Of a DNA stretch of 64,000 nucleotides, positions 53,163 through 64,000 are shown piece by piece. How positions within the stretch are numbered: the stretch's first letter is position 1; each line of letters opens with the position of its first letter. Both the position numbers and the translations under genes were made by a program. Source of the DNA: Jaltomata sinuosa (Eukaryota; Streptophyta; Magnoliopsida; Solanales; Solanaceae); assembly GCA_003996215.1 (NCBI GenBank), contig QJPP01000279.1, positions 868,001 to 932,000 of the forward strand. The letters run 5' to 3'. The notes beneath the pieces were generated by a model. It did not search any database. It saw nothing but the letters and a program-made list of their open reading frames with translations, and had not been told where the DNA came from.

Positions 53163-55840
53163 TGTAACACCCCATCCGTTTAAATATTGGATTAACTCGT
53201 ACTTTTAGGATAAGACTAAGAGTTATTAATATGTTAGGAAGGATGTTTTATGAGGTAACGTATGTTAAGTTTTGAAGTCAAGCAAGTTGCAGTCAAAAAA
53301 CGTTATTGTAAATTCCTTTAAGAAATTCTCTGAAAAATTGGATAAAATGTCTTGCAATTTTTCATCTAGTCTATAAAGAATTAGTAGGACTCCGACTTAC
53401 TAGATCGAAGTTCTACAATTTTACTTTCCAACGCACTAAATCGTTCATTCATACGACTTTAGAATAGAGAGATATTTGCATTTTCGTGAGACTGCATAAG
53501 CAAGCACATCAAGGTGGGGCCCCTAGCCCCTAAGTCGTTTTTTTGCTTTATATAGGACCCCCTTCTTTGTTATTTTTGCATAGAAATCAGCTGAAAACCC
53601 ACAAAAAATCAGAGAATAATCCCCTAAAGCCTCCATGGGTTTTAGGATCCTCAACTCTGAAATTTAACAGAAGTTGCTCTACGTCGCGAGCTCATCATTA
53701 TGGTATAATTTTCTCATTGATTTAGGCTCCATTTTCTGGTACTATATAAAGGAAGATTAATTAGCTTGAGAATTCACTTCTTTTTGTTGAGGTAATCTAC
53801 TCCCTATGATCCTGCTTCATAATAATTTTATGTTCTGAATTCAGTTCTTTTTGTTGAGGTAATCTACTCCCTATGATCCTGCTTCATAATTTTATGTTCT
53901 AGTGTCATATTTATAGATTCCCAAGCCATAAAGTGGTGTTTTGGAAGTCCTGGCTCCGGACAGCCCCTTTGTCTTATTAATTTTGAGTATTATAGTTGTG
54001 TACTGATGGTGTTAAGGCGCTGGAGGGACTGGGGGGTTGGTGAAAATTTTATTGGAGTTGCATATGATAGTTGTTTAACTGAACGGTGTAAAGTACACCT
54101 TATTATATTACCTCGAGAGCTCATCGCTCCTTCGAGATGTTGTTGGAATATCTTCATTAGATATAACTGCTATTTATTATTGTTATTGGCCTCATTTTAT
54201 GCTTTGGACTTGGCTAGTCGTGAGTGTGACATTAATGCCTTATCGATTGACTATGATTCATTCTTGCAGCCTTGTTGATTCTCACATTTGTTGCATTACC
54301 TTTGGTTGGTCAAGCTTCATAGCGACACCTTGGGGCTTCGGTTGAAAGGTATGTTAAGGTTTTGTTTTTGCTTCCTGGCATGACCTAAAGGCTTAAGCTT
54401 GTTATCGCTTGTATAACATCATTATTCAACTGTAGCCTTATACCATTGAGTTTGCTACCCTAACATGATATAGTGTCCAGCAACAACACTCTGTTCCTTA
54501 CTTAGTGGCCTAGAAAAGCATGTTATGATTGTACCAAGATCACCTGGGATTACTTGTTGTTATTGTGTTGTTTTCATCGTTTGGTTGCCGCTTATGAGCT
54601 TATTTTGGCCTCAGTAAACACTGACACTACAGGATTTTAGAGCCTACATTTTTATTACCATACTGTGTCTTCGAGCTGGGTAGACTGTACCTACGGGGCA
54701 AGAAGGCTATACCTATGGGGCAGTAGTTATATTATATTACCGTGCCTTCGAGCCGAGCAGATTGTATCTACAGGACAGATAGACCGTACCTATGGGACAG
54801 GTAGGCTGTACCTATGAGACAACAACTTATATTGTATTACAGAGCCTCAGAGTTATATTGATTCACAATACATATACATTCAGACAGTTCAAATAAGATT
54901 ATCATTGGGGTCCAGTTAAAGGGGCCAATATGGGTATTTAGCAACTGCTTGTACTCTTTAGGACGGATTTGGCGAGCATATGAGGGCTAGGTCAGGTTAT
55001 TGTTTGTTATGTGTTTAAATGCTACATTATTGCAGGAAGGTAAGGTATTGTACTTTTATTTTACTCTTGCCCTTCTTGTTTAGTCCTTACACTTCAGCTT
55101 TAGTTTTCAGTTTGCCTTACATGCTCGGTATATTATTTTGTACTAATTCCCCATTTCCTAAGGATGCTGCATTCATGCCTGCAGGTCCTGAGCGATGACT
55201 AGACAGACTTGTCAGGTAGCATAACCGAGCTTTTAGCTGGTTGGTTGACTCCTTTCCTTCCAGGGGTCGCCAGAGTCTCAAAGGTTTGACTTTCTGTTGT
55301 TTATATCTTTTGGGTAGATTGGGGCCCTGTCCCACCAATTATGGTATTCATAAAGGCTTGCATACTAGTTGATTAGGTTGTATAGCTATGATAGTGACCA
55401 TTTTAGCCTTGTATGTTGATTAGCTATAGTTTGTTAGCTTATTAGACCTTGTTGTTGGTGTTAGCAATTTGGCGGCTTGTTGGCCTAGTTTACATTATAT
55501 ATGTTTTCAACTTTTGTATAGAAATCATGGTGGCCTTAAAAGCCCGTTTAGCGTTTATGTTGTCCTAGATATCATGGCGTCCTCGACGTCTCAAATAGGA
55601 CTTATGTTTGCTACATGCTTATTACTTTATATGAACTGTTGGGAGTAGCTGTTTTCTTTCTAGAGCTTTTGACAGGGGAATTGCTGGCTGAGGGATGATT
55701 TTTAAGCCGAGATATACTTGTTTGTATTCTTGATTGCATGTGGATGCTATGTGCCAATGGCAAATGGTTCAGCAGGGTCGACCTTGTTCTAAGTTTTGGC
55801 ATGAGGTGCCAATTGCACCCCCCGAGTTTGGGTTGTGAAA
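53163..55840 (+). repeat. 3' LTR of the 45.6-55.8 kb chromovirus
   Basis: Collinear with 45610-48234. It has a 60-base duplication around 53780-53890 (ctttttgttgaggtaatcta repeated) that the 5' LTR lacks, and the equivalent short tandem units around 54660-54830. Confidence 0.88.
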
Positions 55841-56372
55841 GTTCTGAAAATTATAGATCTATCCTACAAAACCCTAAAATTGGCAAAAAATGCTTTGGAC
55901 AAAAATACCCCCGTGTTGGTACGTGAGGTTCACTTGCATTTCATTTAAGAGCACAAATGCCAATTTGCAGCTCGCAACTGGCTTGTTATGTTATCAGTTC
56001 TCTAGTTGGCTTTTGTGTTTGGATTGCATCCGCAAGAGCCCTTTTGCGCGCGCATACATCAATTTCAGTTCTTCCAGAATCCTTTCTTGTCTGCATGGCT
56101 TTTGCCCTTCATTTGCAGACCACTTACGTCCTTAACCTCCTTTTTTCGCTAGCAAGTGCCAACTTTTTGCTTGCTTTCTTCTTTTAACTCATCACTTGGG
56201 TTTTGCCCTCACTTCTTCCCCTCTTCTTGGTTTAAAAATCCCTTTTATCATCAAAACTCTTGAATTCCTGCACATATGAACATCAAGACATAAAAATTAT
56301 CTTAAAAGTATAATATTTAAGCAATAATTAGTGCTTAAGAGCCCAATAAATTGGTAAATTATCAACTTATCA
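55841..56372 (-). repeat. Left LTR of the second Athila-like element, remaining part
   Basis: Continuation after the chromovirus, ending acttatca at 56372. Confidence 0.6.
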
Positions 56373-56385
56373 AACTCCCAAACTT
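56373..56385 (-). promoter_or_regulatory. Polypurine tract, inverted
   Basis: aactcccaaactt on the plus strand, the inverse of the aagtttgggggtt-type tract at 15718-15730. Confidence 0.65.
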
Positions 56386-58255
56386 AAATTATTGCTTGTC
56401 CTCGAGTAATTTAAAGACATTCACTTAAAGAAAAGGATTGGATAGATCTCAAGAACACAAGAACTACATTAAGACGCTTGAACTCAAACAAAAAGGCCAA
56501 AACAAAATGACTCAAACAAAAAGATAAAAAAAAGACTCAAATAAAATGAATCTAACAAATGCACTAATCCTGATTGGTACCTCCAAGGGTATTATGCATA
56601 AGGTCACTCAAAATCCTTTTCTAAAGACTTACATTTTCATTCAATTTGGGGTAAACTCTCATTTAAAGCAAAATCATTTAGCATCTCAAGTCTTGACGCT
56701 AAAATTTCAAAGCTTGCCTCGATTTCACTTCACAATTTGTCGAATTCATTCCCCTTAATTGAGAGTAGGACTTCACTCCTTTTACCAAGGTCATAGTGCC
56801 ACTCACAATAAGGAGAGAATCCGGCACTCAATTTCATGCAATTCAAAGAAAATTGGGATTATATGATAGGAACAAATGACTCTCACTCTTCCAAAAAAGT
56901 TCAAATGCAGACATGTAGAACCATAGGCTTTCCCTTCATGCAGTTCACCACTAATGTAGAGGCAAAAAGCTTGAAATCACTTAGGACTTGTGGGAATTCA
57001 CTTAGGCTAGGTAAAGGGAAGGTAATTATTTTGGATCAAGTGACTCAAACCTCCCTAAACACTATCATATGATAGTTAAGCACACCACTGCCTTTTTCAA
57101 AATTTCGAACCTTATTCTCCTTTCTAAGACCCCAAGTCTCCCTTTTTATCTCCAAACCATTTATCCTATCACATTTTTCTTTGTTCTTTCCATCATTCAC
57201 GAGGAATACCAATTCTATATTTCTTTCTCTTTTCAATCTTTTAGTAACTCAAGCAATTACACATGTTTTCAGAAGGTGCTTCCCCCCAAACTTAGGTTCG
57301 ATGCCTCAATTAAGACTTCCATTGCATACACCCCCAAACTTAGACTTTAGCCTACATCAACCACCCAAATAATTTCATTTTGCCTTCAAACTTAGGAGTT
57401 TAGCCTACATTATTCCTTTCTAAGCATATAAGTAGGTTGGGTGCCAAAAGATAGAGTTAAAAGAAGGGTATGGTGTATAACATGGTTGCCAAAGAAAAGG
57501 CCAAAGGCTCAAATGGGGCTGACTAGGGATTAATGTAAGGGAAGGAATTTAGGCAATGCGACGGTCGAAAGAAAGCCTAAGGTCATTTTCTAAGCTAAGT
57601 GACATCTAGGATTTTGCCTTGAATAATATTCCGAGCAAGGTCTAGACTACCATGCATGCACGAACTCACAAAGACCTCATCACACAACGTACCACAAGCA
57701 CTCGGGGTCAAGAGCTAGTTTCAAACCCAATTAAAAAGAATGAACTTTGACAAGCTATTCCGAAATGCAAGCAATTCTTTTGTGAAGAAAGAGCGAAGTT
57801 GTGAATTTAAGGATCATGGCTTGCGAGAATACTTGAAAGTTATTTGTTTCCCCCTTTTTTTCTCAAAATTCATTTTATTTGTCAAAAATTTGATGGTATC
57901 GCGCAAAATAAGTGTGACTCAAACTCTACACACTATACTAAAATAAGGCATTTTTCTTTAAGAAAATCGCCTCCTTAATCTATCCTAGGGAACTGCTACC
58001 CGATTTAACAATAAAAACTAACAAAACAAGAAAAATTCTCCTTGGGAAAGAATTGTGGCATAAACAAAACCTTTGGAGTTTATTGTTTCTACTATTAACA
58101 AAGGCAAATGTTTGAATCTATGTGCTCATGAATCTTTGAAAACAAGCCCGACAAAGGCACTAAGCGTAAATTAAAAATTTACATGGGTAATAGAACAATG
58201 TCTATGTTAAACATCTCGGCAAGGGCTCAAGCATTTGAATCAATAAAAACAAGCC
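56386..58255 (-). other. Interior of the second Athila-like element, non-coding
   Basis: The inverse of this sequence contains taagtttgggggtg-type stretches (about 57280 and 57340) and the same style as 13661-15719. No gene recognised; plus-strand frames here are chance. Confidence 0.5.
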
Positions 58256-58923
58256 CATAAAGTCATCATACACACATGCAAACATCATAAATATCAAGCT
58301 CGACGAGGGAAAAATAGTCATAATCATCAAAGAACAAGCTCGGAAAGGGCAAAACAAAATAATCTAAAATATACAACCCAAGCCTGACAAGAGCAATCAA
58401 ATGTATCCAAATAAAATAGAATAAGACAAACATGGGAAACCAAAACAATATTATTGTCCCCAATGCGTACAAGTATAAGTGAGAGAGGGAAGGATGTAAA
58501 GACTCCATGAGGTGATCTAGGCATCCGAGTGCATATCCTATAATGTCTGCGATCATGTGGTAGCATGAGCAATGTGAGCCTCATCAGACTGGGCCCCCAC
58601 ACTAGGAAATTGGACATAAGCAAGAATGGTAGCATCATCAGGCAACTGGGAGCTAGAATTAGCTCCAACTCTACGAGCATCCTCCTCATCTCTAAATAGC
58701 CAAATGTCTCTCTTCATATCCTGGACTATGTGAGGATTTGTTGCACCTCAATACCATCCTGACCTCCATAGGTACTCTCACATTTCTCCAAACTCCTTGT
58801 AGCTTCATCTCCTCGAAACATATCCTCAAAAGGATCATTGTCCTTACTAGGTGTGGCCAAAGCAACATCTAAGAAACTGAGGTCAGACACAAACTGTGTG
58901 GCATCAGATTTCATTTTAGCCAT
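58256..58923 (-). pseudogene. Unrecognised frame of the second Athila-like element
   Basis: Minus-strand frames at 58923-58726 and 58689-58327 may form one decayed gene. The first is acidic and soluble in character; the second becomes hydrophobic toward its end, which is probably the effect of a wrong frame. It lies where the accessory gene of this family would end. I cannot name the domain. Confidence 0.3.
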
Positions 58924-58924
58924 A

Positions 58925-59480
58925 TGATAACATAAAAAAACACTCTAATAAAGAAGGTATAAATGGTCGTATGCAAAACAAGTACCCAACTAAGAGTCGG
59001 TGTCAACTCCTACAAGGATTAGAGTTAGATTTTGCAAAATTTCGTAAATAAAATCACAATAGTATGCGCATTGTATTAAACAAGAAAGTAAAATTGGGGG
59101 ATGTGTGCAATCTAGTAATCAATGCAATTGTAACAAGCAATGATGTAACACAATTGTTTAGATATCAAGTTGCAAAATCTAGGGGTGCGCGTCCAATGGG
59201 GTATAGCTTTGATTCAGATTAACTAAATGACTTAGAACAAATTATCATATGGATAGATTTTGGTTCTAATTATACTCAAGGTCTTACAACCCTAGAGTGT
59301 GTCTATTTTGGGTTCTTTCAGACCCCAAAACCAAATTCAATGGACAACCAAATATATGCTCGAGTAAACTAGACTATTTCTAGCTCTAGTCATTACTTGA
59401 GGTTTAAAGCTCCAAATCCTCACTATTGAAGACTTACCCAATTCCACTTTCTTTTCTCAAGCATAAGTGAAATTGGAGAG
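58925..59480 (-). repeat. LTR-like sequence related to 44711-45609, truncated
   Basis: Starts TGATAACAT and shows the same order of blocks (caaggattag, aggggtgcgcgt, gggttctttcagacccc, ctttcttttctcaag) as the left LTR but with much lower identity. It breaks off near 59480. Confidence 0.5.
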
Positions 59481-59485
59481 TACAA

Positions 59486-62014
59486 TTAATATTTGTAACT
59501 ATTAATTTTAGGATTAAAATGTAGGGCCTCAAGAAATTTTGAATACAAGTTAACACTTTAAACGAGCTTAACGCATAATCTATGAAGAAAATTGAGTAAA
59601 TCTTATTTAATACAATTATTATAATTGGAGTATACAATTATTATAATTGGTGTATACAAGTGGTGTATACAATTATTATAATTATTGCTAGTGGGATAAA
59701 TAAAATTGAGTAAATCTTATTTAACTTTTCCTATGTGGCAAGTGGATCCCAATTTCTTAATGAATATAAAAATAAAAAGAGGAAAGAGTTTAGAAAGGGA
59801 GTTAGCAAAGGGGCATGTTAAGTTGCTGGAAAGCAATGTACAATATTACTATTGTTCTTTAGAAAAGAACAAAAGAAGGCAAACTATTTTTATTTGGTGA
59901 AAGCTCTTAGGAGCAGCAGTAATGTGCAGTACTAGTGCCAGTACTCACTTCTGTGTTTCCTCTTTCTTCTTTCAACCAATTGAAAAGAAAATTTGGAGCA
60001 AGGAGGAGAGGTGAAAGGGGAAAGTTATATCCACACTTTCAAGGAGCATAAATTAAAGAGAATTTTGTGATAGATTCAAAAAAAAAATTAAGAGCTAAAG
60101 TTGGAATTTGAGTCTTAGGAGATAAATTCTTTACCCTACTCATGAGTATGATTATGAATAGGTATTTGGGAGTATTTGATTTTAATTTTTATTAGTTCTT
60201 AAAGTGGTTCCCGATTATTGAGATTTTTAAAGGAGGGAAAAAGATGAATAAGATAGAATTTTTGAGAATTCCTACGAATTGAAAGATTTAGTATTGGATT
60301 TTATAAGTTGGAAAATTAAAAATTCACTCCAAACTATGATTAAGGAGTTTGATTAAACCTTGGGTATAAGTGAAAAATATTGTAATGAATTGTTAGGTGA
60401 ACCTATGGGTTATTGATGAATATATATATATATGTTTTATGTATGTAGTTGATTGGGTTGATTGCGTAAAAGTTACACCGAGGTGTGTTGGGTTATTGGA
60501 ATCTCGTGGTACTACTATTAGCTTGGGAAGCATATAAGGTATGTGAAGCTAAAACTTCCTTCGCCATAAGGCACCACCCTACGTCACATGTTCCCTCTAT
60601 AAAAGTCAAATAGCCTACATGAAAAAAAATGAAAACAAGATTTTTAAGTGTTTCATGTGTAATTCTCCTGTTTAATTATTAAAGCCTATACGTACTCTTA
60701 TTGCTTCCTTCGCGTCAACTTTCTTAATATTTCACATGACCGTAAGTGTCTTTAGTTGAAATTCTTAGAATTTACTCGATGTGGTCTTATATATGTATCA
60801 CGCGTTATAAATGAAATAAATGGCCATAGCATAATTACACTAGCTTATGCAATAACCTATTTGATATAACCATAAGTTAAAGTAAGAACTACTATTTGGA
60901 TAATGATATCATATTCGGTAAGTTAGATATTATATAGAGATCTTACTTAAATAGTTTGACAATCTTTATCATAGATTACATGCCACAAACCTTTTAAGGC
61001 GTACTTGATAAAAGATAGCGACGGAAGGGTATTCATAGGTTTTACTTGACACACTCGCGTGATATTGTTCTGTGCACAGGATTGATACTAGACCCATATA
61101 GTGAGTTCGAATATTGTGGCGTACCCGCCCTTGTGGCATTATTTGTATATGGAGTAAATTGGAACGTCATGCACTAGTTTCCCCTGACTCACCCCAATAC
61201 ATGACACATGTGGCCTGCGGGCAGACCCTTATAGTGAGCCCTCAAAGGGCATACTACATGTCAGACTGCGATTATAGTCATATGTATAAAATCATAGAAA
61301 TAAGTACTTGAGAAACATATGCCTTACACGTGATCTGGATCGCCTTCGGTAGACTACCATATGATCATTTGTATTAGATATAGTGTAAGTGCATCACCTA
61401 GGCAAGCCATAGGGGCTATATTATAATAAATGCTTCTTAATGTTATATGAAGAACTAGTAAGGTCGGTGTATCATTTACAGTTTCATATCGTACATCTAT
61501 TACTTGTATGCTCATACTTCTTTCGTTTTGACATTTGATTCATATGAGCTTCCATATTTGTCAACTTGTTATTCTGTCTGCTTTATATACCAGTACATGT
61601 TGTATATGTACTGACGTCCCTACATTCGGGGTGCTGTATTTTCTTATAAATATAGGGTCAGGTTCACAGGGGAGTAGACACATGTGTTAGGTTCTTTTGC
61701 TACCTTCAGCTGATATTTTGGTGAGCTTCATTTCCATCTGGAGCCAAATTATGTATAGATCTCTAGTTGGGTACATTGGGGCCTATCCCGACTAGTTATT
61801 AGTAGTATAGCATTTTGTACTCTTTGGAGGCTTCCTAGATATTATCTAGTGTCACATTGTATAGTTTTTGTTCAAATGACTATATGGTATAAATATATGT
61901 ATCATATGTTAATTTTCCACTCGTTTAGTGGTTTGTGACTTCGTATATGTAATAGATTACTCATAATAGGTGGTCATACAATTCTTGTCCGCCCCTTCGA
62001 TTTGGAGCGTGACA
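59486..62014 (+). repeat. LTR of the third chromovirus (left border approximate)
   Basis: About 2.5 kb without a gene. A small (TA)n run lies at 60420-60434. A 19-base direct repeat (attgagtaaatcttattta) occurs at about 59593 and 59706. Confidence 0.6.
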
Positions 62015-62017
62015 AAC

Positions 62018-62032
62018 TTGGTATCAGAGCCT
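62018..62032 (+). promoter_or_regulatory. Primer binding site, tRNA-iMet type
   Basis: ttggtatcagagcct, three bases after the LTR end. Confidence 0.88.
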
Positions 62033-62232
62033 AAGTTCAATTGTCCCAGGGAGTCTAGGAAGCCGTGTCTAGTAGGACCTTACTTATCAATGTGTTGCAC
62101 GCCATATTTATAATTAAGGGACTGCATGGGCATTTAGGAATTTGATCTTCATTTGTAATCTAGATCGTGCGATAGAGCTAAGTCATAGAAGGTTACTTAT
62201 AACTCATATTCTGCTTATTTGTGATACAGATC

Positions 62233-63309
62233 ATGTCTGCTACAGATAAGAATAAAGTAGCCCAATGGGTCACTACGAGCACAAATCAGGAGGCAACTAT
62301 TGCAGGGCAGTCTCCAGTATTAGGGGATCACACTAAGGCTCAACAGAGTTTGCTGAGTTTTATGCCTCCAGGTTCTCAGGTGCCCAGGACAGAAGGACCT
62401 GCAGGGGTTCATGCACCTCCAGCGGTTCTAGCAGTAGTTCTTGTACCGCCACCAGGTACCTCAGAGCAAGATCTTAGAGGAGCGATATAATTTCTCACTC
62501 AGTTGGTAGACGCTCAGGCTCAGAGACAGAATGTGGAGGTCCCTGTTCCTGCTCAAGGAGAGGTAGCCGGATCTAGGATTCGAGATTTCCTCCGTATGAA
62601 TCCTCTGGTGTTCACAGGCTCTAACCTTGCAAAGGACCCTCAATAATTTATTGATGAGACTCATAGAATTTGTAAGGTGATGCGGGTATCGGAGACAGAT
62701 TCCATTGAATTGACCTCTTATCAATTAAAAAATGTTGTCGCTTGGTATGAGATATGAGAGGCTTCAAGGGGTCAGAATGCTCCCCCAGCGGTCTGGACAG
62801 ACTTTTTAAGGGCCTTCATGGATCATTTCTTGCCATTAGAGCTCCGATAGGCAAAGGTGGATGAGTTTCTGTATTTAGAGCAGCGTGATCTCAGTGTCAG
62901 AGAGTCCAACTTATGGTTTACACAGTTGTCTAGTTTTGCTCCAGTATGTTAGTACTCAGGCATCAAGGATCCATAAATTCGTGTGTGACCTCGCGAGTCG
63001 CTTTAGGGACAACCTTTCTGTTGCTGCCTTGAATATAGTTTTGGAAATAGCAAGGATCATGGCATATGCTCAGCAGTTAGATGAGGATCAGCGCAATTGT
63101 GAAATATATGATGAGAGGGAACAAAGTAAGAGAGCCAGGATGGCTGGACAGTATCAGGGGAACAATGGAGCTTCCACCAGTAGAGGGCCACCTAGGCAAA
63201 CTCAGTCGGCAACATGCTTCACAGCTAGTGCTCCAGCTCAATTTCTGAGATATAGACATAAGCAAGGTCAGACCTCTAGGACACCAGGCCCACGACCTCG
63301 GAGGGATAC
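62233..63309 (+). pseudogene. gag of the third chromovirus
   Basis: The ATG at 62233 is the first after the primer site. A Pro-Ala-rich N terminus runs to a TAA at 62488, where the reading continues with a QLVDAQAQRQ block. Capsid blocks follow (RMNPLVFTGSNLAKDPQ, a stop, then FIDETHRICKVMRVSETDSI and FLRAFMDHFLP), then a frame shift near 62885, after which another frame carries the C-terminal part. It is cut at 63310 before any zinc knuckle. At least four stops are seen. Confidence 0.8.
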
Positions 63310-64000
63310 TGTCACGACCCAACCTACCAGGCCATGCGGGAGCCAACTCTATGCACCTAAATAGACGAACCCTTATCACCCGTCCCAACAGGTAAATGCA
63401 GAAAAGCCAAGTATAACCATAAAATCTTCCTTTTTGTTACATGAAAAACCTTTACAACATTTTATTCATGAAAACCCCTTTAAGAAGAATACAATAAAAT
63501 AGTTTTACGACTTTAAATCACCCTCCCTAGAATCTAGTCTAAAATAGGTACAAGAGCTAATACAGGAATAATACAAGGAAAAGTAAGATGACACAGGTCC
63601 CACTGTGGAACAAGAGTAGAAGCTACTGAAGATTGCCGTCGTTCTGTACCTATGAAACATCACCAACTCTGCAACCAGACTATACCAAAATGTATAGCAA
63701 GAGTACAATCAGTACAAATACACTTACTGGTAGGCATCATCGGTTGACCAGAATCCACTTATACCATCATATAAGAAAAATCAGGGAGAGCATGAAATTA
63801 ACCAATGTAGTCCCATCCTCCAACATTCACCTTTATCCAGACCCAATATCAATACCCATCTACTTTTGGATTTTGCCTTAACCCTTTCTATTCCTTCCCC
63901 TGCTAACTCCCTCACTCGGGACTCTGCACCCTGGCTCCTAGGACTTCGTGAGTCACACTAGCCTTAGACTTCCCAAGTCACCTTAACCTTAGACTTTCCA
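63310..64000 (-). mobile_element. LTR of a further chromovirus, probably minus strand, partial
   Basis: TGTCACGACCC begins here inside the gag of the preceding element; the same kind of end (TGTCATCACCC) starts the minus-strand element at 3402. The LTR runs off the window. The flanking pentamer is gatac. Diverged copies of a ccttagacttcccaagtcac unit appear near the end (63960-64000). Confidence 0.65.

Larger units (their letters stand above)
45610..55840 (+). mobile_element. Tekay-type chromovirus (Ty3/gypsy), complete but decayed
   Basis: LTRs at 45610-48234 and 53163-55840 begin TGTAACACCCC. A tRNA-iMet primer site is at 48238-48251 and a purine tract at 53146-53162. Gag with zinc knuckle, protease, reverse transcriptase, RNase H, integrase and chromodomain region follow in order on the plus strand, each with stops or shifts. 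The target duplication is unclear (gtttt before, gttct after). It inserted into the LTR of the second Athila-like element. Confidence 0.9.
44711..59480 (-). mobile_element. Second Athila-like element, minus strand, interrupted
   Basis: A left LTR (44711-45609 continued at 55841-56372) reads TGATAAC to TTATCA on the plus strand and is followed by an inverted polypurine tract (aactcccaaactt at 56373-56385) just like the element at 15720-15731 but inverted. The interior 56386-58924 is mostly the 3' non-coding region of this family. A related LTR starts at 58925. The LTR is split by the chromovirus at 45610-55840. The two LTR sequences are only distantly alike, so they may not belong to one insertion. 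Confidence 0.55.
59486..63309 (+). mobile_element. Third chromovirus, LTR and gag only, cut by another element
   Basis: An LTR ending GTGACA at 62014 is followed by a good tRNA-iMet primer site and a gag gene with stops. At 63310 the interior is interrupted by another LTR. The 5' end of the LTR is not certain; 59486 is a lower estimate of the border. Confidence 0.7.

Noticed and set aside
58266..58556. Minus-strand frame with hydrophobic segments
   Set aside because: It overlaps another minus-strand frame and has no family resemblance; most likely chance within a dead element.

Overview
The window is plant nuclear DNA, most likely from a nightshade (Solanaceae). It is AT-rich and intron-bearing, and nearly every base can be assigned to nested, decayed transposable elements. 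The family call rests on a fragment resembling the tRNA-derived SINE (TS/SolS type) of that family, on chromovirus and Athila-type LTR retrotransposons of familiar nightshade style, and on an endogenous caulimovirid. I found no intact host gene, rRNA, tRNA or CRISPR array.

Region 1 (1-28521) is a nest at least four levels deep. Outermost is a plus-strand Ty1/copia element (copia A) whose surviving part is 23639-28521. A minus-strand copia (copia B) sits in its left LTR, and only the LTR pieces 17196-17258 and 23352-23638 plus 80 bases of interior remain. Copia B was hit twice: by a large non-autonomous Athila-like LTR element (1-17116, left end outside the window) and by a CACTA DNA transposon (17259-23348, TSD ACT). 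The Athila-like element was in turn split by a minus-strand Tekay-type chromovirus (3402-12586, TSD CTTCA) that lacks its protease. The CACTA element carries two exons and an intron of a callose synthase gene.

Region 2 (28522-39312) is the least repetitive part. It holds a small Helitron with an internal 135-bp tandem array (29985-30690), a promoter-like stretch with a G-box (about 31000-31540), a rearranged endogenous pararetrovirus (31548-35870), possible exon fragments, and a second Helitron candidate ending at 39312 that contains exon-like pieces.

Region 3 (39313-44710) is a gag-only Tat/Ogre-type LTR element with a tandem repeat in its 3' non-coding region. Region 4 (44711-59480) is a minus-strand Athila-like element whose LTR is interrupted by a plus-strand Tekay-type chromovirus (45610-55840) with most domains recognisable but many stops. 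Region 5 (59486-64000) is another plus-strand chromovirus (LTR, tRNA-iMet PBS, broken gag) interrupted at 63310 by a further LTR element that runs off the window.

Nothing here forms a working operon or pathway. The elements relate to each other as successive insertions, and their order can be read from the target-site duplications. The points most worth following up are the inverted, apparently permuted pararetrovirus cluster, the callose synthase capture by the CACTA element, the protease-less chromovirus, and several families of short palindromic or tandem motifs inside LTRs and element interiors.
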